A stretch of DNA of 34,582 bases from Chloroflexota bacterium (GCA_003158495.1 PMJT01000078.1:1-34582); one strand, 5' to 3'; shown: positions 19,026 to 27,999, numbered from the stretch's first letter. Numbers and translations are program-made. The notes: generated from the letters alone by a model not told the origin.

Positions 19026-19779
19026 GAACGCCCACCCGGACGATGCCGCGGGAGCGCCGCGCACGGCCGACACCGCCATTCGATACCTTGACGCCATCGA
19101 GGATCTGCTCGCAAGGGCGCGCGTCGCGAACCGTGATTCGATCCCGGCGGCCGCCTCGATCATCGCGGACACGGTGGAACGCGACGGTCTGATCCAGACG
19201 TTCGGCAGCGGCCATTCGCAGCTCCTCGCCCTCGAAGCAGCCGGGCGGGCCGGCGGCTATGCCGGCGTCCAGGTCATCTTCGATCCGGGCATGGGTCGCT
19301 CGGAGCAGGTCGAAGGCTACGCGCGGTCGCTGCTGCGCGACCACGTCCTGGCGCCGCCGGACTGCCTGATCATCGCCAGCAACTCCGGTCGCAACCCGGC
19401 ACCGGTGGACATGGCGTTGGCCGGCCGAGAAGCCGGCGTACCGATCATCGCCATCACGGCCCTGGACTACGCTCGTGGCAACAAGTCGCGCCACTCCTCC
19501 GGGAAACGGCTCCACGACCTGGCGGATGTCGTGCTGGACACGTGCGGACCGCCGGGAGACGCCGTCCTCGGTATCGAAGGCGCGCCGGTCGCGGCCGGCG
19601 CTACGTCGACCGTGCTGGGCGCCGCTCTCCTGAATGCCGTCCTGGTCGAGTCCGTTGCGGAACTCGTCCGGCGCGGCATGGAGCCACCGCTCGTTCGTTC
19701 ATACAACCTCGACGGCTCCGAAGCGCACAACGAGCGGATGTTCGCCCGCTATCGGAGTCGAGTGCACACTGTCATCTGA
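19018..19779 (+). CDS. SIS-domain protein (UPF0309-like)
   Basis: IQTFGSGHSQLLALEAAGRAGG, LIIASNSGRNPAPVDMALAGREAGVPIIAITAL, GATSTVLGAALLNAVLVESV. Confidence 0.9.
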   Translation: MPENAHPDDAAGAPRTADTAIRYLDAIEDLLARARVANRDSIPAAASIIADTVERDGLIQTFGSGHSQLLALEAAGRAGGYAGVQVIFDPGMGRSEQVEGYARSLLRDHVLAPPDCLIIASNSGRNPAPVDMALAGREAGVPIIAITALDYARGNKSRHSSGKRLHDLADVVLDTCGPPGDAVLGIEGAPVAAGATSTVLGAALLNAVLVESVAELVRRGMEPPLVRSYNLDGSEAHNERMFARYRSRVHTVI

Positions 19780-19813
19780 GACCGCCGGGAAGCCGGTTCT
19801 CGAAGGAGAAGTC

Positions 19814-20665
19814 ATGAAGGAGTTCACCGCGCCGGCCGGGATCGAGGTGGGTCTCGTTCGGAGACGGCCCGCCCTCGGACCAGGCATCCGCGTGGACGAG
19901 CGCGCCGTCCGCCGGCTCGGCGCGATGGGCCGAGTGGCGGCAACGCCCGTGCCGCCGCGATCGCGCCGAATCCAATACTGGATGTGGAACAGCATGGTTC
20001 GCGAGGCAGATGCCACTCGCGTCGACCCCAGGCTGTGCTACGACTTCACCTTCATCGCGGATCTGCCGATCGGCTGGGAGCGGCCCAAGACACTCGGCCA
20101 CACGCACCCGAGACCAGCACCCGGGCAGCTGGGATTTGCCGAGGTTGTCGAGGTTCTCGACGGGACCGTCGGTCTCATGATCCAGGACCTTTCTCCGGGT
20201 CCACGCTCGAGTTTCGCCGCCCTGATCGTCGGCAAACCCGGAGACCGCGTCGTCCTGCCGCCGTTCCTGCTCCACGCGTCGATCAACCTGGCCGGCGATC
20301 CAGCGGTCTTCAGCGATGTGATCGACCGCCGGATCGTCGCGGGGCAGCTTCCTTCCGACTACAACGGCGTTGCAGACGCGCACGGGATGGCCTACTTCAT
20401 CGACCTCGACGGCGCCGCCCGACCGAACCCTTTCTACAAGGAAGTCCCGTCGCTCCAGCGCTTCACGGCACTTGAGTGGTCCGGCCCGTCGCCGGATCGC
20501 CCGCTGTACGGCGACTACGTCGCGCGCCCGGACGATTTCGACTGGATCGTCGACCCGGGTCTCTTCCCTCACCGCTTCCCGAAGCTATGGGCGCGCGTCT
20601 CGGAGGTGGCGATGCGGCAGGGCGATTCTTCGGGCCTGTGGCCCGCAGGGGCGGCTCGCCCATGA
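19814..20665 (+). CDS. Cupin-type glucose-6-phosphate isomerase family protein
   Basis: KTLGHTHPRPAPGQLGFAEVVEVLDGTVGLMIQD, VVLPPFLLHASINLAGDPAVFSD. Confidence 0.8.
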   Translation: MKEFTAPAGIEVGLVRRRPALGPGIRVDERAVRRLGAMGRVAATPVPPRSRRIQYWMWNSMVREADATRVDPRLCYDFTFIADLPIGWERPKTLGHTHPRPAPGQLGFAEVVEVLDGTVGLMIQDLSPGPRSSFAALIVGKPGDRVVLPPFLLHASINLAGDPAVFSDVIDRRIVAGQLPSDYNGVADAHGMAYFIDLDGAARPNPFYKEVPSLQRFTALEWSGPSPDRPLYGDYVARPDDFDWIVDPGLFPHRFPKLWARVSEVAMRQGDSSGLWPAGAARP

Positions 20666-21708
20666 GCCGGATGCTCGAAGAGATCGACCAGCAGCCGGCT
20701 GTTCTCGAGCGGGCTCTCCGCGAGGGAGCCGGCCAAATCGAAGAAGCGGTCGAGCTGATCCGCCGAGCCGGGGCAGAGATGATCGTGATCGCGGCTCGTG
20801 GTTCGTCCGCCTATGCCGGCACATACTTCCGGTCGCTCGCGGAAACGATCCTGGGCGTGCCGGTTCTACGCGCGGCGCCAGTGGTCCGCACCACCTACAA
20901 CCGCTCGGTTGCCTGGCGTGGCGCCGTGATGATCGCCATCTCGCAATCGGGCCAAGGCCCCGACATCCTTGCGGTCGTCGAGGACGCGGCCGACGCCGGC
21001 ATCCCGGTCATTGCCATCGTCAACGACGAGGATTCGCCGCTCGCCGCCGCCGCGGATGTGGTTGTTCCATGCCGGGCCGGCCCGGAGGCGATCACGGCCA
21101 CCAAGAGCTACACGGCCGAACTCGTGCTCCTCGCGGCACTGGCTGCCGGATGGGCTCGCGACGAGGAACTCCTGCGTGGGTTGGAGGCTGTACCGAGCGC
21201 CGTTGCGGACGCCATCGAGGCGGGCAAGAAGTGGCTTGAAGCCGGGGCCGGCGCCGAATTGATCGGCGCCCTGACCGACTGCGATCGCGCCACCGTGATA
21301 TCTCGTGGGCGCAATCTCGGCACCGCGCGAGAGGTCGCGCTCAAGATCACCGAGACGGGCGGCGTTTTCACGGCGGGACTCTCCGCCGCGGACTTCCTCC
21401 ACGGGCAGGTCGTGCTGGCCACGCCGGAGGTACCGCTTCTCGCGCTGAGGCCCGACGGCCCGATCGGAGCCTCCGTGGATCGCGCACTGGAAGCGGCCGC
21501 CCCTTATGGCGCGCGGCAGTGGCTCATCGGCGGTCGCGAGATGGCCGGCCGGGCCCGTATGCTGGACCTGGCCTATGACCTCCCGGAGTCGCTCTCGCCG
21601 CTGGCACTGGTCGTTCCCGGCCAGCTCGTGGCCGAGAAGGCGGCCCTGGCGCGAGGACGCGACCCGGACCGGCCCAATGGGCTCGTCAAAGTCATCCGGA
21701 CATACTGA
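20662..21708 (+). CDS. SIS-domain sugar-phosphate deaminase/deglycase/isomerase (GlmS C-terminal-half-like; NagB-II/AgaS/FrlB class)
   Basis: MLEEIDQQPAVLERAL, IAARGSSAYAGTYFRSLAE, IAISQSGQGPDILAVVEDA, EAITATKSYTAEL, SRGRNLGTAREVALKITETGGVFTAGLSAADFLHGQ, RDPDRPNGLVKVIRTY; ATGA overlap. Confidence 0.92.
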   Translation: MSRMLEEIDQQPAVLERALREGAGQIEEAVELIRRAGAEMIVIAARGSSAYAGTYFRSLAETILGVPVLRAAPVVRTTYNRSVAWRGAVMIAISQSGQGPDILAVVEDAADAGIPVIAIVNDEDSPLAAAADVVVPCRAGPEAITATKSYTAELVLLAALAAGWARDEELLRGLEAVPSAVADAIEAGKKWLEAGAGAELIGALTDCDRATVISRGRNLGTAREVALKITETGGVFTAGLSAADFLHGQVVLATPEVPLLALRPDGPIGASVDRALEAAAPYGARQWLIGGREMAGRARMLDLAYDLPESLSPLALVVPGQLVAEKAALARGRDPDRPNGLVKVIRTY

Positions 21709-21730
21709 GAGGCACGACTTGGAGCGTGTT

Positions 21731-22396
21731 GTGGCCGGCCGGCCGGCTGCCGTGATCTTCGACATGGACGGCGTCCTGGCCGACACTGAGCCGATCCAGG
21801 AGGAGGCGCTGGCCGCCTTTCTGGCAGCCCGGGGAAAGTCGCTTCGATCGGACGACTACACGGAGACGATCGGCCTGGACTACCGGTCATTCTGGGCGGA
21901 GATGATCGTCCGTTATGAGCTGGCCGAGTCGGTAGCCGAGTGCGTCGCCGCTTACGAGCCGATCCTCCTGGGCCGGCTCGTAGATCTGCCGCCCGCGCCC
22001 GGAGCCGCCGAGCTCGTACGCTCGCTCGAAGCACTTCATGTGCTGCTCGCGGTCGCTTCCTCGTCGTTCCTGCCTGTTGTCGAGGCGACCCTCGGTGCCA
22101 TCGGCCTGCGGGACGCGTTCGGGGTGGTGGTTTCGGGCGAACAGGTCATGGAGGGCAAGCCGGCGCCGGACATCTACCTCCGCGCGGCCCAAAGACTGGG
22201 CGTCGAACCGGGCAAATGCGTCGCCATCGAGGATTCCGCCAACGGCGTGCGCGCCGCTCGCGCGGCTGGGATGGCATGTCTGGGCATCGTGACGGCCTAC
22301 TCCACCAGGGAGCAACTCAGCGCCACAAGGGCGGTCGAGTCGCTGGCCGAGGTCACGCCGGCAGACCTGGCGGCGATGGCAAGCGCGACCCTCTGA
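21731..22396 (+). CDS. HAD-IA family phosphatase (beta-phosphoglucomutase-like)
   Basis: AAVIFDMDGVLADTEPIQEEAL, LLAVASSSF, GKPAPDIYLRAAQRLGVEPGKCVAIEDSANGVRAARAAGM; GTG preceded by GGAG, alternative TTG at 21719. Confidence 0.92.
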   Translation: MAGRPAAVIFDMDGVLADTEPIQEEALAAFLAARGKSLRSDDYTETIGLDYRSFWAEMIVRYELAESVAECVAAYEPILLGRLVDLPPAPGAAELVRSLEALHVLLAVASSSFLPVVEATLGAIGLRDAFGVVVSGEQVMEGKPAPDIYLRAAQRLGVEPGKCVAIEDSANGVRAARAAGMACLGIVTAYSTREQLSATRAVESLAEVTPADLAAMASATL

Positions 22397-22440
22397 AACG
22401 GCTCCGTGCCCTGGAGGCCCTTCTTTAGGAGCCCGCGGGC

Positions 22441-22469
22441 TTGACTCGGACTATCGATTTGAACATACT
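22441..22469 (+). promoter_or_regulatory. Sigma70-like promoter TTGACT-N17-CATACT
   Basis: Near-consensus -35 and -10 with exact 17-nt spacing in the intergenic gap upstream of the ROK gene. Confidence 0.6.
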
Positions 22470-22476
22470 CTGCCAA

Positions 22477-22495
22477 GCAGACGTCTGACGTCTGC
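22477..22495. promoter_or_regulatory. Palindromic operator candidate GCAGACGT-CTG-ACGTCTGC
   Basis: Perfect 8-bp arms with a 3-nt centre, immediately downstream of the -10; a GntR-UTRA gene lies in the same unit. Confidence 0.65.
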
Positions 22496-22555
22496 CAATG
22501 GTCCTCCACCTTCCACGAGCAAGCCGGGTCCAGACCGTCCGGCCGAGGAATTGGC

Positions 22556-23566
22556 GTGACGATGACTCAGAACGCGGGTGATGGATCCCTCTTCGGGGTC
22601 GTGGACGTCGGCGGCACGAAGATCGTCGCCGGCATCGCAACCGAGGGCGAGATCCTTGCCACCGAGAAGATCCCGACCGAAGTGATGGGCGGCGCGGACG
22701 CGGTTACGGCGCGAATTGCCGGTGCGATTCGATCCGTTCAGGCCCAGCTGGGCCTCGAGGGTCGGCCCCTCGCGGGAGTCGGAGTAAGCGTGCCTGGACC
22801 CCTTGACACGGCCCTCGGCATCGTCTCGTTCACGCCTAACCTGCATTGGGTGGACTACCCGGTGGCGGCCCGACTCAGTGCTGCGCTCGATGGCGTCCCG
22901 GTCTACATCGACGACGACGCCAACTGCGCCGGCCAGGGTGAGGCGGCATTCGGAGCCGGGGTCGATTACGCGCATCAGGTCTACTTGACGATCAGCACGG
23001 GCATCGGCGGAGCGGTGATCGTCGACGGCCGGATCGACCGCGGCTTCCGGGATGCGGCCGGCGAAGTCGGCCATATGACCATCCTGCCCGGCGGCCCGGA
23101 CTGCCTGTGCGGCAACAGCGGCTGCCTGGAGGCGATCGCGTCGGGAACAGCGATCGCCCGAAGGGCCCGCCAGCTCATGATCCAGGGCCAGGACCCGACG
23201 CTCGCTCGCCTCACCGGCGGCGACCCGGAACGGGTAACCGCGCCGATGGTCTTCGAGGCCGCCGCCTCCGGCGACGTCCTGTGCCAGACGGTGCTCGACG
23301 ACGTCGCGAACTACCTCGGCATCGCCCTGGCGAATATCGTCATGGTCCTCAACCCGCAGGCGATCATCCTGGGCGGCGGGGTGATGGAGCAGGCCGAGGT
23401 GCTCCTGCCGCTGATTGACCGGCGGATGCGAATGCACCTGATCAAGGTCCAGCGCGAAGGACTCGTGCTCAAGCGTGCGGCCCTTGGAGACAACAGCGGG
23501 CTCATGGGGGCGCTCCAACTGGTCAGGCGGCGCCGTGTCTCCGCCGCGTCGGGAGACGTCAGTTGA
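22556..23566 (+). CDS. ROK family sugar kinase
   Basis: FGVVDVGGTKIVAGIA, GVSVPGPLDT, YIDDDANCAGQGEAAFGAG, TISTGIGGAVIVDG, GEVGHMTI, CLCGNSGCLEAIASGTAIAR. Confidence 0.95.
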   Translation: MTMTQNAGDGSLFGVVDVGGTKIVAGIATEGEILATEKIPTEVMGGADAVTARIAGAIRSVQAQLGLEGRPLAGVGVSVPGPLDTALGIVSFTPNLHWVDYPVAARLSAALDGVPVYIDDDANCAGQGEAAFGAGVDYAHQVYLTISTGIGGAVIVDGRIDRGFRDAAGEVGHMTILPGGPDCLCGNSGCLEAIASGTAIARRARQLMIQGQDPTLARLTGGDPERVTAPMVFEAAASGDVLCQTVLDDVANYLGIALANIVMVLNPQAIILGGGVMEQAEVLLPLIDRRMRMHLIKVQREGLVLKRAALGDNSGLMGALQLVRRRRVSAASGDVS

Positions 23567-24300
23567 TCACGGTGCGCGACCGCCGACCGCTCGCGCTCCA
23601 GGTTCGCGACGAGATCAGCGAGCTCATAGCCGAGCGCGATCTCAAACCGGGCGACCAGCTTCCCGGCGAGGCCGAGTTGGCGGCGCTCTTTTCGGTCGCC
23701 AGAACGACCGTCCGAGAAGCCCTCAAGCTCCTTGAGCAGGACGGCCAGATCGACGTTCGTCACGGCGTCGGCCGGTTCGTGGCCCCGACAGCGGTCCAGT
23801 GGCCGATCACCAGGCTCGAGAGCGTGACCGAGATGATGGTCGCGATGGGATCGCCGGTAACGAACCGCGTGATCTCGGTCGGCATGGAGCCCGCGTCGGC
23901 GGAAGAGGCCGCGGCGCTGCGGCAGGCCGTCGGTTCCCTGGTCGTGCGCCTCGAGCGCGTCCGCTCCATCGATCGGCGGCCGATCATCTATTCGATAGAC
24001 GTCATTGCCGGCTTCGTCGTGGACGGCAACCCGCCCGCCATCGACTGGAGTGGCTCGCTCGGCGCCCTTCTGGACGAGCGCGGTGCCGCTATGGCGACCT
24101 CAACCGCTCAGATGCGGGCGGTGAACCTTCCTCACGGCGTCGCCGCTGCCCTCGGCGAAGATACTCACTCACCGTGGCTGCTCATGGTCCAGACCAATTT
24201 CACCGCGGATGGGCGTGCGGTCCTTTACTCCCACGACTACCACCGCGGGGACGCTTTCACCTTCAACGTCCTGCGTCGTTCAAGCGGCACAGGCAAGTGA
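23563..24300 (+). CDS. GntR-family regulator with UTRA ligand-binding domain
   Basis: LALQVRDEISELIAERDLKPGDQLPGEAELAALFSVARTTVREALKLLEQDGQIDVRHGVGRFV plus UTRA-like C-terminus; TTG start overlapping the ROK stop. Confidence 0.93.
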   Translation: MITVRDRRPLALQVRDEISELIAERDLKPGDQLPGEAELAALFSVARTTVREALKLLEQDGQIDVRHGVGRFVAPTAVQWPITRLESVTEMMVAMGSPVTNRVISVGMEPASAEEAAALRQAVGSLVVRLERVRSIDRRPIIYSIDVIAGFVVDGNPPAIDWSGSLGALLDERGAAMATSTAQMRAVNLPHGVAAALGEDTHSPWLLMVQTNFTADGRAVLYSHDYHRGDAFTFNVLRRSSGTGK

Positions 24301-24313
24301 CAGGAGCCAATCG

Positions 24314-25462
24314 ATGAAGTCGACCACCGCTCATCCTCTCGACGCCGTCAGCGTGGACGAGATCCCCGCCGAGACCGTTCTGCGGTGGCATGCCGCCATC
24401 GCCGACGAGTTGCGGGCCGCCTTCGAGACCGTCCTGCCGGCCCCCAGGTTCACGCTCGGCCCGCGGCTTCGAGAGTTCGAGGCGGAGCTGGCCGCGTATG
24501 TCGGCACGACGCACTGCATCGGCGTCAGCAGCGGCACGGCGGCATTGACGCTGGCTCTTCGCGCGCTGGGAGTCGGACCCGGCGACGAAGTCATCACCGT
24601 CTGCAATACGTACGTGGCCACGGCCTTCGCGATCACGTACACGGGCGCGACGCCGGTCTTCGTCGACGTGGATCCGGAGACGCTGAACATGGATCCGGCG
24701 CAGATCCCGGCCGCGCTGTCGGAGAAGACAAAGGCGATCCTGCCGGTCCACCTATACGGTCAGGCCGTGGAGATCGACAGGATCCGCGCGGCTGCGCCCG
24801 GCATCCCGATCCTCGAGGACGCGGCCCATGCCCACGGCGCCACCTTCGGCGAGCGTAAGTGCGGCAGCCTGGGCGACGTGGCCGCGTTCAGTTTCTATCC
24901 CACGAAGGTGATGGGCGCCCTCGGCGACGGCGGCGCGATCACCACGTCGAACGACGAACTGGATCGGCACCTGCGCCAGCTGCGCTACATGGGCCAGGCC
25001 GGCCCGAAGCACGAACACCAGGAACTTGGCTACCAGGAGCGGCTCGACGAGATGCAGGCCGCATTCCTGTCGGTCAAGCTCCGCCACCTCGACGAGCAGA
25101 TCGACGGCCGGCAGCGAGTGGCCGCACGATACCGCGAGCTGCTCGCCGGCACGCCGGTCGTAACTCCCGCGTCCGATGTAACCGGACGCCATGCCTATTA
25201 CATGTTCACGATCCAGGCCCCGAAGCGAGACGAGTTGGCCGAGTTCCTCGCCGGACGTGGCATCAGGACCCAGATCATCTATCCGAAGCTCGTCCCGGAC
25301 CAGGGCGCCTACCAGGATCATACGGCCCGCCGCATCGGCGACTTCCCCGTCGCACGCGCGGCCGGCGAGCGCATCCTGTGCCTGCCGATGTTCGCGGAAC
25401 TCACCGACGCCGAGATCGAGCGAGTGGCCCAGGGCATTCGCGCCTTCTACAAGGCGGACTAG
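24314..25462 (+). CDS. DegT/DnrJ/EryC1/StrS-type sugar aminotransferase
   Basis: FTLGPRLREFEAELAAYVGTTHCIGVSSGTAALTLALRALGVGPGDEVIT, VHLYGQAVEID, ILEDAAHAHGA, AAFSFYPTKVMGALGDGGAITT. Confidence 0.95.
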   Translation: MKSTTAHPLDAVSVDEIPAETVLRWHAAIADELRAAFETVLPAPRFTLGPRLREFEAELAAYVGTTHCIGVSSGTAALTLALRALGVGPGDEVITVCNTYVATAFAITYTGATPVFVDVDPETLNMDPAQIPAALSEKTKAILPVHLYGQAVEIDRIRAAAPGIPILEDAAHAHGATFGERKCGSLGDVAAFSFYPTKVMGALGDGGAITTSNDELDRHLRQLRYMGQAGPKHEHQELGYQERLDEMQAAFLSVKLRHLDEQIDGRQRVAARYRELLAGTPVVTPASDVTGRHAYYMFTIQAPKRDELAEFLAGRGIRTQIIYPKLVPDQGAYQDHTARRIGDFPVARAAGERILCLPMFAELTDAEIERVAQGIRAFYKAD

Positions 25463-25465
25463 GCG

Positions 25466-26695
25466 ATGCGCCTCGTCGTGCTGGGCGGAAGCGGCAGCTC
25501 CACGCCGGAGCTCTTCGACGCGCTGGCGGACTGGCCCGGCGGCATCGAGCGACGACCCCCGCTTGAGGTCGTGCTTGTCGGCCGGACCGCCGAGCGGCTA
25601 AATGTCGTCGTGGCGGCCTGCCGGGCCCGGATCGGATCTGGTCCGGCCCTGACGGTTACAGGCGACACGGATCGGCGGCGCGCCCTCGAAGGGGCCGATG
25701 TCGTCCTCAACCAGGTCCGGATCGGCGGCTACGCGGCGCGTGCCTTCGACGAGTCGTTCCCTTGGCAGGCTGGGATTCCGGGCGAGGAGACGATGGGGCC
25801 CGGCGGATTTGCGAACGCCGTCAGGACCGTGCCCGCGCTGCGGCCGACTTGGCTCGACATCGCGCAAGTCGCATCGACCGCGCTCGTGGTGAACCTCACG
25901 AACCCGGCTGGAATCGTCCAGGCCGCGGCCCTGGCGGAGCACCCCGGGCTCAAGGTCGTGTCAGTCTGCGACTCGCCGATGCCGATCCTGGATCGGATCG
26001 CCGAGCGGCTCGGCCGCGACCGAGCCGGAGTGTGGGCTCGATACATTGGCATGAACCATGTGGGCTGGTGGGTGCCCGAGGATTGCGACGGACCCGATCT
26101 GCTCGAATCGCTGGCGGACCTGGCGACCGGCAACGACCCGCTGGACGTCCGTCTCCAGGGTGCGATTGCCGCGCCATACGTCCGCTACTACCTCCACCCG
26201 GACCGTATCCTCTCCGCGCAGCAGGGTAAGCCAACCCGAGCCCAGACTCTCCAACAACTGGAAGCGTCTCTGCTTGCGGGCTACAGGGCCGATCCCGCTG
26301 CGGATCTCCCCCGCCGCGGGGCCGTGGTCTGGTACCGGATGGCGGTGCTCGCATACCTTGACGCCTGGATTTATGGCACGGGCGAGGGTCCCGTGATCGC
26401 AGGCATCCTCAACGCCAATCTCGTGCCGAGCCTGCCGTCGGACGTCGTCATCGAATTGCCCCACCGCATCTCCGGCCCCGCGGATCTCAGACCCATAGAG
26501 CCGGTGACTCTGCCCGGACTCCCGGCTTCGCTGCTACAAGCTCATGCGGCGTACGAGTCCCTCGCCGTGCGGGCTCTGTTACCGGGGGCCGACGAGGAGG
26601 CCGCGATCCGGGCGCTCGCGGCGAACCCGATGGTCCACGGCACCGATCGGGCAGTCGGTATCTGGCATGCTATCCAGGCAGGCCCGCAGGGCTGA
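25466..26695 (+). CDS. Glycoside hydrolase family 4 (6-phospho-glycosidase-like, NAD-dependent)
   Basis: LVVLGGSGSSTPELFDAL, NQVRIGGYAARAFDESFPWQAGIPGEETMGPGGFANAVRTVP, VVNLTNPAGIV, SVCDSP, YIGMNHVGW. Confidence 0.93.
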   Translation: MRLVVLGGSGSSTPELFDALADWPGGIERRPPLEVVLVGRTAERLNVVVAACRARIGSGPALTVTGDTDRRRALEGADVVLNQVRIGGYAARAFDESFPWQAGIPGEETMGPGGFANAVRTVPALRPTWLDIAQVASTALVVNLTNPAGIVQAAALAEHPGLKVVSVCDSPMPILDRIAERLGRDRAGVWARYIGMNHVGWWVPEDCDGPDLLESLADLATGNDPLDVRLQGAIAAPYVRYYLHPDRILSAQQGKPTRAQTLQQLEASLLAGYRADPAADLPRRGAVVWYRMAVLAYLDAWIYGTGEGPVIAGILNANLVPSLPSDVVIELPHRISGPADLRPIEPVTLPGLPASLLQAHAAYESLAVRALLPGADEEAAIRALAANPMVHGTDRAVGIWHAIQAGPQG

Positions 26696-26795
26696 TGGGG
26701 TCTGCTCTCAACTCGCACCCGGTCACGCGCTTGAGGCGCCGCTCGGCTACCTGTCCCCGCGGGCGCTCTTGTTCTTGGGCCGCCATCATCTGCGC

Positions 26796-27308
26796 ATGAC
26801 ACTGAAGGTCGATCCCGACCGCGTGCGTATCCGCCCGGTGACCATTGAGGATAGGTCGACTCTGCTTGAGTTCAGGTTCGCGATGTGGGCGGACATAGAC
26901 GCGGCGTCCCATCACGGGCCCCATGCGGCCGCCTCCGGCATTGCCGACCGAGCAACCCTGCTCAAAGATAGCGAGCGATGGCTCGATAGGCACATCGGCC
27001 ATGACTTCGTGGCCTTTATCGCGGATCTCGATGGCCGTCCGGCCGCCACGGCCGCCCTGATGTGGTTCGATCATCCGCCCGTTCCCGCCAATCCGAACGG
27101 CGTCGAGGCCTACATCCTCAACGTATATGCCAGACCCGAGGCACGGCACATTGGCCTGGCGCGGGCGCTGATCGAACGACTGATCGCGGAGGCTCGGACC
27201 GCGGGCGTGCGCCGCATTTGGCTGCGCGCCAGCGACGCGGGGCGACCGCTCTACGAGTCCGTGGGTTTCTGGTCACAAGAGGACGACATGCGGTTGACGC
27301 TCGACTAG
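26796..27308 (+). CDS. GNAT family N-acetyltransferase
   Basis: RVRIRPVTIEDRSTLLEFRFAMW...GVEAYILNVYARPEARHIGLARALIERLIAEARTAGVRRIWLRASDAGRPLYESVGF. Confidence 0.88.
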   Translation: MTLKVDPDRVRIRPVTIEDRSTLLEFRFAMWADIDAASHHGPHAAASGIADRATLLKDSERWLDRHIGHDFVAFIADLDGRPAATAALMWFDHPPVPANPNGVEAYILNVYARPEARHIGLARALIERLIAEARTAGVRRIWLRASDAGRPLYESVGFWSQEDDMRLTLD

Positions 27309-27379
27309 GCTCGAACCGGGCAAAATAGCGAGGCCGCCGGGCGCATCCTAGCCAGTGACAGCGGTGGTACCATACATCA

Positions 27380-27595
27380 ATGAACAAGACGACCATCTAC
27401 CTGCCCCCTGAACTCCTATCGGCCGTCAAGCGGGCAGCTCGACGACGGGGCGTCTCGGAGGCGGAGGTTATCCGGGATTCGATTCGCATCGCGGTCGGCG
27501 CTGAGCGGCCGCGGCCCAATGGCAGCCTGTTCGCAAGCGGTGCGCCAATCGCCCGCGAGACCGACGACCACCTGCCCGGGTTTGGCGAGCGGTGA
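27380..27595 (+). CDS. RHH/CopG-type antitoxin (VapB-like)
   Basis: MNKTTIYLPPELLSAVKRAARRRGVSEAEVIRDSIRIAVG; directly overlaps a PIN toxin gene. Confidence 0.88.
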   Translation: MNKTTIYLPPELLSAVKRAARRRGVSEAEVIRDSIRIAVGAERPRPNGSLFASGAPIARETDDHLPGFGER

Positions 27596-27999
27596 TCGTC
27601 GACACGAGCGCCCTCCTCGCATTCTTCGATACCGACGAGCCTGATCATGCGGCGGTCACGACCATCCTGGACATCGCGACCGAGCCTCTGGTGGTCTCGC
27701 CACACGTCGTGGCCGAACTCGACTACCTGGTCGCGTCGCGGCTCGGCGTCTCGGCCGAGCTGGCAGTGCTGCGCGAGTTGGCGGGTGGCGCCTGGGATCT
27801 CGCCCTATTCGGTACCGAGGACCTGGCACAGGCGCAGGCGGTCGTCGAACGTTACGCCGACCAATCGATCGGGCTAGCGGACGCGTCGATCGTCATCCTT
27901 GCCGCGCGCTATCAGACACGAACCGTCGTAACCCTCGATCGGCGGCACTTCGGGGTCATTCGGCCGATCGACGGCGGGAGCTTCGAGATCCTGCCGTAG
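27592..27999 (+). CDS. PIN-domain toxin (VapC-like)
   Basis: IVDTSALLAFFDTDEPDHAA...VVSPHVVAELDYLV...QSIGLADASIVILAARYQTRTVVTLDRRHFGVIRP; GTG start overlapping the antitoxin stop. Confidence 0.92.
   Translation: MIVDTSALLAFFDTDEPDHAAVTTILDIATEPLVVSPHVVAELDYLVASRLGVSAELAVLRELAGGAWDLALFGTEDLAQAQAVVERYADQSIGLADASIVILAARYQTRTVVTLDRRHFGVIRPIDGGSFEILP

Noticed and set aside
17916-19172. 418-aa minus-strand ORF
   Set aside because: Antisense shadow of the BadF-type kinase gene, no recognisable domain.
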